NCBI GenBank assembly: GCA_002503205.1
Contig: DARE01000063.1
Span: forward strand, 1 to 5,302
Direction of reading: 5' to 3'
From: Thermoplasmatales archaeon UBA447
GTDB lineage: Archaea > Thermoplasmatota > Thermoplasmata > Thermoplasmatales > Thermoplasmataceae
DNA: 5,302 nucleotides
In this document: positions 1 to 4,847 of the stretch, piece by piece
How positions within the stretch are numbered: the stretch's first letter is position 1
How the letters are laid out: each line of letters opens with the position of its first letter
Program-made: the position numbers and the translations under genes
The notes under the pieces: model-generated
What the model was told of the DNA's origin: nothing
Seen by the model: the letters and a program-made list of their open reading frames with translations, nothing else
Database searches by the model: none

Positions 1-19
1 GGGAATTGTGCAACACACT
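1..19. mobile_element. Terminal inverted repeat of an IS copy lying to the left
   Basis: Bases 3-19 (GAATTGTGCAACACACT) are the exact reverse complement of bases 4820-4836, which bound the transposase gene at the right side of the window. The simplest reading is that another copy of the same insertion sequence ends here and its body lies off the left edge. The two bases inside the repeat differ from those inside the right copy (GG here, TT there). This suggests that the opposite end of the element is seen here, so the two copies would point the same way. No target duplication can be assigned because the outer end of the left copy is not in the window. Confidence 0.75.
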
Positions 20-62
20 AGCATAATGGCAAATGATTAATTTACTATAGTTATACCCATTA

Positions 63-221
63 ATGCAACAATTAATAGAAGTCACACATGTGAGCAGGCG
101 AGGATCATCTATTAGGATCACCATTCCCAAGAAGGTTCAGGAAAAGTTAGGCGTCAAAGAAGAAGATATACTGGGGTTCTACGAGGAAGATGGGATTGTA
201 TTGTTAAGGAAAATAAATTGA
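63..221 (+). CDS. AbrB/SpoVT-type swapped-hairpin DNA-binding protein
   Basis: This is a 52-residue protein starting at ATG 63 and ending at TGA 219-221. Residues 10-24 (VSRRGSSIRITIPKK) followed by V-x-E-K-L-G-V and E-E-D-x-L are the hallmark of the AbrB/MazE/SpoVT fold, in which two short chains swap beta hairpins to form a DNA-binding barrel. The C-terminal strand (DGIVLLRKI) completes one domain, so the protein looks full length. Family members are transition-state-type regulators or antitoxins that repress their own operons; archaea carry many stand-alone copies. No intact toxin gene follows, only broken frames. The insertion-sequence end at base 19 leaves just 43 bases for a promoter, and no convincing TATA box is seen there. 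A truncated copy lies at 3121-3195. The family assignment is strong, but the regulatory target is unknown. Confidence 0.88.
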   Translation: MQQLIEVTHVSRRGSSIRITIPKKVQEKLGVKEEDILGFYEEDGIVLLRKIN

Positions 222-254
222 GGTCAGTAGAGAACAAGGTTAGAAGGCAAAGCT

Positions 255-265
255 CTTTTTAATTT
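255..265 (+). terminator. Possible T-rich archaeal terminator after the AbrB gene
   Basis: CTTTTTAATTT begins 34 bases after the AbrB stop codon. Archaeal RNA polymerase commonly stops at short T tracts without a hairpin, and no hairpin is seen here. The tract is short, so the call is weak. Confidence 0.3.
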
Positions 266-270
266 CCTAG

Positions 271-617
271 GATTTGGATAATTCTCTTAATGTTCTATTT
301 GAAGAACAGGATCGCGAGGAAATGAGAAAAGGAGTAGAAAGGGTGGTCTTAATTAGATTGCAGGAGTAAGCATTGAAAAATTTCCTCAGATTTTCCAGGT
401 CCTTCATGGAGGAATGTAGATAATCGCCTTAAGGAACATGGCTGATTGGATGCAGTTGCATAAAAGAAACTAGATTTATTCTTTATCATTAAAAAAAATC
501 ACACAGATCAAATTGCACAGAGCGGGAATATGCAATCATATTCAACTCGCAAAGGTGAACGTTTATAATACCAAGGATGCTATATCTTTAAAGTACAGAG
601 ATGATAAGCAGGTCTGA
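271..617 (+). pseudogene. Possible decayed coding remnant, unrecognised
   Basis: No intact gene lies between the AbrB stop and the vsr remnant. Two broken frames look mildly protein-like. The first, at 271-369, has no ATG start at its upstream end and reads DLDNSLNVLFEEQDREEMRK and onward to a TAA at 367. The second runs at 357-617 in another frame. It is interrupted only by TAG codons at 417 and 471 and includes the segment IQLAKVNVYNTKDAISLKYR near its end. The two overlap at about 357-369, as one gene with a frame change would. I recognise no family. In DNA this AT-rich, two stops in about 85 codons is fewer than expected, but it is not rare enough to prove coding history. The stretch may simply be non-coding. 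Confidence 0.2.
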
Positions 618-840
618 TGATGCACCATAGCAGACATTATGAGCGTAGAGTAGAGTTAAATGACCATGTCCAGAATACGCAGCAAATGGACTGAAAAGGA
701 ATTCGAAGCGGGATATTCAAAATGTGAAAAAGTTTTTTGATTCGGGATGGCGCGTTGTAATTATATGAGAGCATGAAGTGAAGGTCGCAAAGCATGACGG
801 CATGGCAAGTCTTCTCAGACACAGGGGCTTAGTGTCATAA
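617..840 (+). pseudogene. vsr: Decayed very-short-patch mismatch endonuclease (vsr) with internal deletion
   Basis: Vsr nicks DNA at T:G mismatches formed by deamination of 5-methylcytosine and is usually encoded beside C5-methyltransferases. Both ends of such a protein are readable on the plus strand, in different frames. From ATG 666 the sequence reads MSRIRSKWTEKEFE, matching the usual Vsr start (NMSRIRSKxTKPE). Bases 617-659 in another frame (ERRVELN) resemble the preceding segment. From 694 a third frame reads KRNSKRDIQNVKKFFDSGWR, then VVII, a TGA at 766-768, and EHEVK, ending at TAA 838-840. This matches the Vsr C-terminus (KxxxNxxRD...GWxVxxIWE), with the conserved Trp codon TGG turned into TGA. 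About 70 residues are missing between the two parts, including the catalytic Asp and the HGCxWH-type metal site. The remnant lies tail to tail with the R-M operon, so it was probably its repair partner. It cannot encode an active enzyme. Confidence 0.72.
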
Positions 841-1073
841 GCATTTTAGTCGTGTCTTATCCGAGGTTCTAGGAATCCACCTCTGAGTTGGCTGCAATGA
901 ATCGGCTCTTCCAGAAAATCTATTCTATGACCCTGCATGCTGCCTTGACCATCAGTGAAAGGACAGCTTCCCCTGGCTGAATCATCTGCTCTGCCATATT
1001 TTTCTTTCATACGCTGGCAGCCCCGAGGCGCTTGCGTTGCAAATAGGGCTTCATATTGCGCTTATAGCTTTGC
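841..1073 (-). other. GC-richer gap between vsr remnant and methyltransferase, with a broken minus-strand frame
   Basis: This stretch is richer in G+C than the AT-rich DNA to its left and resembles the R-M genes in composition, so it was probably acquired with them. No intact gene is seen. On the minus strand an ATG at 997 opens a frame that reads MAEQMIQPGEAVLSLMVKAA and continues to a TAG at 920-922. It then stays open (IFWKSRFIAANSEVDS) to a second TAG at 869-871. This could be the tail of a decayed gene, but I do not recognise it. A separate 54-codon minus-strand frame at 846-1010 overlaps it and is less protein-like. No T tract for terminating the methyltransferase transcript is visible. 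Confidence 0.25.
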
Positions 1074-2132
1074 CTAGACATCGATTGTATGCCGACCGGA
1101 TTCCCTTTCATTAAGTTCCCCAGGTTCATGGCTCAGGTCTTTGACTATTTTATTGGCTACTGCCCGGGCAAGCTTCACGGGGACCGCATTCCCGATCATT
1201 TTGTACCCTTGGGACAAGTTTGTGTAATAAAAGATAAAGTCGTCTGGGAACGTCTGTATCCTAGCAGCCTCGCGCACTGTCATCCGCCTGTAGTATGTTC
1301 CTGTGAACACCCATTTGTCGGCTCCAACTTTCTGCATAGGGCAAGATTCTGGATGCAGCGGAGCATGCCTTCCTCCTGCCTGAATGGTGAACGACTGGTC
1401 GCTCCACTCCCTTCTTCTGTTTCTTGACATGTATATTGTTGAAAAAGCTCCTATCATGTACTCATGGTTTGGGAAATTTACGTTAGGGTTGGGCTTGTTT
1501 TTGTCCAGGGCAGGAACTGCAGGAGGCAGGTCGGATATTGCTTCCCTAATGGTTGTCCATCTCTGAAGCGCTGCCCCGCTTAAGCTGCTGGAGGCTGATT
1601 TTGAATGGGATGGCGGAGGCGGCGAAAATGAAATGCCAAGATCCCTCCTGTAGCCGACGATTATCACTCTTTTCCTCTCCTGCGGAACTCCGTAATTCCT
1701 CGCATCAAATACGCTGTATGCCACGCGGTAGCCGAGCTTTGCCATTTCACGTATGATTTTCTCAAACTCATTTTTGTGAGTCCTTGAAAGCATGCCGGGC
1801 ACATTCTCGGCGACGAAGAATTTGGGCTGCTTGTCCCTGATTATCCTTATGTATTCGTAGAACAGCTGTCCTCTTTCATCGTTTATTCCTCTCATGGCAC
1901 CGGCCAGGCTCCAGCTCTGGCATGGCGGTCCGCCTATAATCCCATCAGCATCGGGCAGGTCTTCAGATTCTACATCAAACAGGGAGCGCCTGTCTATTCT
2001 CAAGCCGCTGTTCCTTTCATACGTGTTCCAAACATCCCTGTCGATGTCGTTGGCGTATACCGTTTCAAAGCCGGTCTGGGAAAAGCCTGCGTCTAAGCCG
2101 CCTGCGCCTGAGAAAAGGGAGGCAATCTGCAT
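1074..2132 (-). CDS. DNA (cytosine-5)-methyltransferase, HaeIII/NgoPII-like, predicted GGCC
   Basis: This is a 352-residue S-adenosylmethionine-dependent enzyme that transfers a methyl group to cytosine C5. It should protect host sites from the partner endonuclease. The conserved blocks are in order. Motif I FSGAGG is at residues 7-12 and the acidic AdoMet contact ANDID at 27-31. Motif IV GGPPCQSWS has the catalytic Cys71, the same number as in M.HaeIII. ENV is at 109-111 and QERKRV at 151-156. A variable target-recognition stretch spans about 160-300 and includes QAGGRHAPLHP. The final block GYKMIGNAVPV is followed by a short tail. ATG 2132 is chosen as the start: it overlaps the endonuclease stop as TAATG, and MQIASLFSGAGG fits the family start. 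A GTG six bases upstream (2138) is possible. The short overlap suggests coupled translation. GGCC specificity is inferred from the partner and the recognition region. Confidence 0.95.
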   Translation of the reverse strand: MQIASLFSGAGGLDAGFSQTGFETVYANDIDRDVWNTYERNSGLRIDRRSLFDVESEDLPDADGIIGGPPCQSWSLAGAMRGINDERGQLFYEYIRIIRDKQPKFFVAENVPGMLSRTHKNEFEKIIREMAKLGYRVAYSVFDARNYGVPQERKRVIIVGYRRDLGISFSPPPPSHSKSASSSLSGAALQRWTTIREAISDLPPAVPALDKNKPNPNVNFPNHEYMIGAFSTIYMSRNRRREWSDQSFTIQAGGRHAPLHPESCPMQKVGADKWVFTGTYYRRMTVREAARIQTFPDDFIFYYTNLSQGYKMIGNAVPVKLARAVANKIVKDLSHEPGELNERESGRHTIDV

Positions 2133-3022
2133 TACCACGACACCTTAATTGAAACAGCATCTTTAAGCTTTGCAGGGTTGTTGGGATCCTTTATTTGAGC
2201 GTTTCTCAAAGAAACATTATTCCACCTTGAGTTTTTCCCAAAATCCTCGTATGAAAACCCGCCTTTCAAAATTTGTTCCGAGAATTTCTCCTTCTCCATA
2301 ATCGTGTAGCAGGTGAATTCAGACTTGGGATCAACCTGCGCTATGCTGCTAAAAACATCGGCAGGATTCCTAATTTCCCACATGCCCCTTAGCCTGAAGT
2401 CTGTTATCCCCAGGGGATCAACTCTGTGTATTCTGCCGAGTTCCTTGGTTTCCATGAATTCCAGACCTGACAGCTTCACAGTTTCCTGCACCCTATGCCT
2501 TACATTTTCAAATATGCTCTGATATACTTCACTTCGAGCTGCATAGCATGTCCCCTGAACAAAATAAAGAGACTTGACCTTCTGGCCGATTGTAGAACCT
2601 ACAGCATAGAAAATATCTTTTTGCTTCCAGCTCCCTCCGTCAATGCCTTTTACATCGCTCCTCAGCCTGGGGTCGTCGCTGTGCAGCACATCCTTTGGAG
2701 GAGAATTGTTTAGGGCTATCTTGCCGGCAGCCACTAACCCTGCCCTTGACTCCACCTTCTTTATTTCAAAGGCATCCCCGAAACTCGCAATCGCATCTAC
2801 AGCATTATTCTGATTCCCTAAATATGAATAATGCCGACTGTACGCAAGGTCCCTTTCATTTTCGGTTTCATAGAATTCTCCGGTCAAAAGATCTTTGACA
2901 TAGTATTCCAGCTTCTCCCCCACTGCGTTTATTCTTATTGCATAATTGTTTGCATAATCTCCGAGGTTGTTGTTTCTGTGGTTCGAAAGCGCTATGATGG
3001 CATTCAGCACATTGGCAGTCAT
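2132..3022 (-). CDS. Type II restriction endonuclease, NgoPII/MthTI family, predicted GGCC
   Basis: This 296-residue protein is about the usual length for the NgoPII family, whose members cut GGCC. The catalytic PD-(D/E)xK core is visible as D76 followed by E86-I-K88 within NAVDAIASFGDAFEIKKVES, where Asp and the Glu and Lys bind metal and drive hydrolysis. E39 in the preceding helix (GEKLEYYVKD) is a likely accessory acid. Family landmarks continue with YSYLGNQNN (residues 65-73), KDIFYAVGS, SLYFVQG and the long conserved block ELGRIHRVDPLGITDFRLRG. The NgoPII-type assignment rests on my recall of these blocks. The gene comes first in the operon and its TAA shares one base with the methyltransferase ATG. 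A good TATA box lies 29 bases upstream of ATG 3022. No frameshift or lost catalytic residue is seen, so it looks active. Pairing of NgoPII-like enzymes with archaea is known from plasmid-borne MthTI. Confidence 0.92.
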   Translation of the reverse strand: MTANVLNAIIALSNHRNNNLGDYANNYAIRINAVGEKLEYYVKDLLTGEFYETENERDLAYSRHYSYLGNQNNAVDAIASFGDAFEIKKVESRAGLVAAGKIALNNSPPKDVLHSDDPRLRSDVKGIDGGSWKQKDIFYAVGSTIGQKVKSLYFVQGTCYAARSEVYQSIFENVRHRVQETVKLSGLEFMETKELGRIHRVDPLGITDFRLRGMWEIRNPADVFSSIAQVDPKSEFTCYTIMEKEKFSEQILKGGFSYEDFGKNSRWNNVSLRNAQIKDPNNPAKLKDAVSIKVSW

Positions 3023-3046
3023 TATAAAACTTCATATTCTCCTTGG

Positions 3047-3055
3047 CTTATAAAG
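3047..3055 (-). promoter_or_regulatory. TATA box for the R-M operon
   Basis: On the minus strand this reads CTTTATAAG, close to the archaeal TATA consensus. Its centre is 29 bases before the A of the endonuclease ATG at 3022. Archaeal transcription starts about 25-27 bases downstream of the TATA centre, so the mRNA would have almost no leader. No Shine-Dalgarno sequence at normal spacing is needed or obvious. This appears to be the main promoter for both R-M genes. Confidence 0.65.
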
Positions 3056-3120
3056 TTTTTGGAGAAACAGTGATCGTGCTGGTGCTCGCGAATGAAAATG
3101 ATGATACTAGAATTAAATAG

Positions 3121-3195
3121 GCACAATTGATAGAAGTCACACATGTAAGCAAGGGAGGGTCATCTATTAGGATAACCATTCGGAAGAAAATCTAA
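3121..3195 (+). pseudogene. Truncated second copy of the AbrB-type gene
   Basis: Bases 3123-3188 match bases 68-133 of the intact AbrB gene at about 87% without gaps (8 differences by eye). The frame is conserved (QLIEVTHVSKGGSSIRITIR) but differs in three ways. The ATG is missing and a TAG directly precedes the segment. The invariant Pro of TIPKK is Arg. A TAA at 3193-3195 ends the frame about where helix one would begin. Similarity stops abruptly after the KK codons. It encodes at most the first hairpin of the fold and is presumably not functional. Confidence 0.75.
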
Positions 3196-3334
3196 TAAAT
3201 TAAATGCCGAGTAATGAGTTATACTAGCATTCTGTAAGAAGAATAGGAGAATTGTGCAGAAAATAGTGGTTTGAGGTACTGTTCCGAAGGCAGAATACTG
3301 AGATGATTATTTAGTCAATGACAAAACCGGAGAT

Positions 3335-3646
3335 ATGCAATTGGGAAGCACAAAGAGAAAAAAATTACAGATCATTATAAATTTATCAAAAATCGATAGA
3401 GAGTATTCACCAGTATTGGTAGCTCTTCTTAAGAGCTCACTTTTCTATTGGTGCTACGTGATTTCTTTTGATGGTAGAGATTTGCTTCTCTATCACGTTG
3501 AAAATTTTCTCCTTGAGTTAGCTTCAGTATCAACGAAGGAAGCAGAAGACCTTCGTGCCTTGAATCTAGATTTGATAAGGGACTATGTGAAAAATTCAAA
3601 CATGAGAGTAAATGTTAGAAAAGGGGAGAATATGCAATTAAAATAA
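3335..3646 (+). CDS. Hypothetical protein, probably the 5' part of a frameshifted gene
   Basis: The frame from ATG 3335 encodes 103 residues with a basic start (STKRKKLQIIINLSK), a hydrophobic central part (LVALLKSSLFYWCYVISF) and an acidic, leucine-rich segment (VENFLLELASVSTKEAEDLR). I do not recognise a family. A GGAG lies at 3329-3332, only two bases from the ATG and too close for a normal ribosome site. The frame stays open upstream to 3302 and reads DDYLVNDKTGD. A TGA precedes that, and beyond it GTVPKAEY continues in the same frame. The true gene may therefore have begun further left. It ends out of frame with the open stretch at 3619-3825, with the change near AAAAGGGG at 3619-3626. 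The segment is protein-like, but whether it is still a working gene is doubtful. Confidence 0.45.
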   Translation: MQLGSTKRKKLQIIINLSKIDREYSPVLVALLKSSLFYWCYVISFDGRDLLLYHVENFLLELASVSTKEAEDLRALNLDLIRDYVKNSNMRVNVRKGENMQLK

Positions 3647-3825
3647 AAGAAATAATTACAAAGAACTCTTACAAAATTCTTAAACTGAACGATGAAAAAA
3701 TTTTCGAAATATACCGTCTTAATGAAGAGGAATCCAGGTTTATCAGACAGTTTGACTTGGATTTCAGGTTGAGAACAACAAACTCCGATAATAAAGCGGG
3801 AGGGCTCAATTCTGATTATGAATAG
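3619..3825 (+). pseudogene. Probable 3' part of the frameshifted hypothetical gene
   Basis: In the frame one base back from the preceding ORF, 68 codons are open from after a TAG at 3616-3618 to the TAG at 3823-3825. They include YAIKIKEIITKNSYKILKLN and FEIYRLNEEESRFIRQFDLD. The stretch is clearly more protein-like than chance and has no ATG or GTG start at its beginning. Reading it as the continuation of the 103-residue ORF after a one-base slip at the A4G4 run gives one protein of about 165 residues. A sequencing error or programmed slip would also explain it, although no canonical slippery heptamer lies in the zero frame. No family is recognised. Confidence 0.45.
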
Positions 3826-4160
3826 CCTTCTTACTTTCCCCTAAGTTCATGATTCTTCTTGTTCATAATAATGGATCGCGAACAGATGGATAGGGATTTA
3901 ATGGCAGTCACTGCCTTTTAAGGATTCATGAGCGAGAACAACGTGAAAAATGTTTAGAGACAAAGGAGAGATTAAGAAAACTGAACAGAGGTTATTAGGA
4001 AAAACCTCAATTATGGAATTGGATGACAGTATTCATAATTATATTCTTAGTTCTTTTACATCCCCCTTGGCATGTTTAAATGGAATTAGAGCTGACCTTG
4101 AAACGCATAATTTAAACTCAAGTTAAAAAAAAGTTAAGTATCAATAACAAATAAATTCTT
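3826..4160 (+). other. AT-rich intergenic stretch with small ORFs only
   Basis: Between the two hypothetical genes there is no clear gene. A 16-codon frame starts at ATG 3871 and a 9-codon frame at ATG 3929 (MSENNVKNV). Both stop quickly, and a 58-codon frame follows at 3950. The AT-rich run just before 4161 should hold the promoter of the membrane-anchored protein gene, but no canonical TATA box stands at about 27 bases upstream of its ATG and no Shine-Dalgarno sequence is seen. Confidence 0.4.
3950..4126 (+). CDS. Small hypothetical ORF, 58 residues, doubtful
   Basis: ATG 3950 opens 58 codons ending at TAA 4124-4126. The product starts MFRDKGEIKKTEQRLLGKTS and ends ADLETHNLNSS. It is on the same strand and 34 bases ahead of the membrane-anchored protein gene. 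No ribosome site stands before it. The 9-codon frame starting at 3929 runs into it one frame off, so it might be the rest of a damaged gene. No family is recognised. Confidence 0.25.
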   Translation: MFRDKGEIKKTEQRLLGKTSIMELDDSIHNYILSSFTSPLACLNGIRADLETHNLNSS

Positions 4161-4733
4161 ATGAAATCAGAAAAATACGTGACTCAAATTCCATGTGAGT
4201 TCAAAACCGAGGATGGTGAAACCCATACTCTTACTGCTTTGGACATTCAAAAAGATATTTCGCAACGTCCTCTTTTCAAAAATTGGGTACCTGCGGATAA
4301 ACTCAATAAGTTGAAGGATTACTTGATCAACTTGGGATTTGAAGTTCCTTTACTTGCACTTCCAGAAGGAGAGGTTTTTGGAGTTAGAAAGTTGCTTAGC
4401 CCAATTTGGGAGCTCCATATTAGAGGTTTCAAAGATGGATCTATTGAATCTCATGTAGAAGTTAATAGGGAATACTTTGAGCACCTGACAGACCTCAGAG
4501 TTTTTGTCGCATACGAAGCTTACCAAACATATAAGCCAATGTTTCCTAAATTCTATCTGCAGTATGCCCCAACTCAAAAATTTGTAACTTCAATATCCGA
4601 GAATTTCGAAGTGGAAGTTCCACCTCCCTCGACTATGACTGCTTGGAAACCAATTGTAGGAGGATTGGCCATAGTAGGGTTAGCTACAGTCTTAGCTTAT
4701 TTTTTAACGAGACCTCCAAAGGAGAAGGCCTAA
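4161..4733 (+). CDS. Hypothetical protein with C-terminal membrane anchor
   Basis: This 190-residue protein has a soluble body of about 160 residues and a single predicted transmembrane helix at residues 164-182 (PIVGGLAIVGLATVLAYFL). A short basic tail, TRPPKEKA, follows. There is no N-terminal signal sequence, so it is tail-anchored with the body most likely in the cytoplasm. The body is rich in aromatic residues (PIWELHIRGF, FVAYEAYQTY, MFPKFYLQYA). A proline-rich linker (VEVPPPS) precedes the helix. I do not recognise a family and propose no function. The next gene's ATG follows its TAA with no gap, so the two form an operon, and the second gene has been cut by an insertion sequence. Base composition matches the AT-rich flank rather than the R-M genes. 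Confidence 0.75.
   Translation: MKSEKYVTQIPCEFKTEDGETHTLTALDIQKDISQRPLFKNWVPADKLNKLKDYLINLGFEVPLLALPEGEVFGVRKLLSPIWELHIRGFKDGSIESHVEVNREYFEHLTDLRVFVAYEAYQTYKPMFPKFYLQYAPTQKFVTSISENFEVEVPPPSTMTAWKPIVGGLAIVGLATVLAYFLTRPPKEKA
4721..4724 (+). promoter_or_regulatory. Shine-Dalgarno-like site for the truncated downstream gene
   Basis: GGAG inside the last codons of the membrane-anchored protein gene lies nine bases before ATG 4734. That is a normal spacing and supports translation of the next gene from the same mRNA. Confidence 0.5.
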
Positions 4734-4847
4734 ATGAGAATGACGAAGGACGAGGTAGAAAACCTCATAAAACGTGCCCGCAAAATGCTAGATGAAGACG
4801 ATCCGGTAGATGCTTCTGAAGTGTGTTGCACAATTCAATATGCATGA
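4734..4847 (+). pseudogene. 5' fragment of a gene cut by the insertion sequence, possibly PaREP1-like
   Basis: ATG 4734 directly follows the TAA of the preceding gene and has a GGAG nine bases upstream. The fragment reads MRMTKDEVENLIKRARKMLD, then EDDPVDASE, before the frame enters the insertion-sequence end at 4820. It picks up eight or so foreign residues (VCCTIQYA) and stops at TGA 4845-4847. The A-x-x-x-L-x-x-x-DPVxASE pattern recalls the start of archaeal PaREP1/HEPN-like helical proteins (typically GDPVQASEK), but about 29 native residues are too few to be sure. The rest of the gene may resume on the far side of the element, outside the window. What remains is probably non-functional. 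Confidence 0.5.
4820..4836. repeat. Terminal inverted repeat of the right IS copy
   Basis: AGTGTGTTGCACAATTC is the exact reverse complement of bases 3-19. It overlaps the transposase stop codon (4835-4837), so the element has almost no sequence between its gene and its end. Inverted repeats of this kind are the transposase binding and cleavage sites. Confidence 0.75.

Noticed and set aside
357..617. TAG codons read as pyrrolysine in an otherwise open frame
   Set aside because: Two in-frame TAG codons are the only interruptions, but genes nearby use TAG as an ordinary stop and the frame has no recognisable family or start; simple decay is more likely.
637..822. 61-codon minus-strand ORF
   Set aside because: It is the antisense shadow of the vsr remnant, whose plus-strand frames match a known family; the minus-strand protein resembles nothing.
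1089..2148. Several plus-strand ORFs of 60-112 codons across the methyltransferase
   Set aside because: They lie antisense to a gene with a full set of C5-methyltransferase motifs and show no motifs of their own.
2313..3073. Plus-strand ORFs of 67-80 codons across the endonuclease
   Set aside because: They are shadows of the endonuclease frame with low-complexity, unlikely protein sequence.
3419..3437. Hairpin AGCTCTT-CTT-AAGAGCT
   Set aside because: The seven-base stem lies inside the 103-codon ORF and has no T tract, so it is likely a chance palindrome and not a terminator.
3534..3557. Inverted repeat ACGAAGG...CCTTCGT
   Set aside because: Short and within coding-like sequence, with no associated regulatory context.
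4350..4577. 75-codon minus-strand ORF
   Set aside because: It is antisense to the 190-residue gene, which has a clear membrane helix and an operon partner; no independent support.
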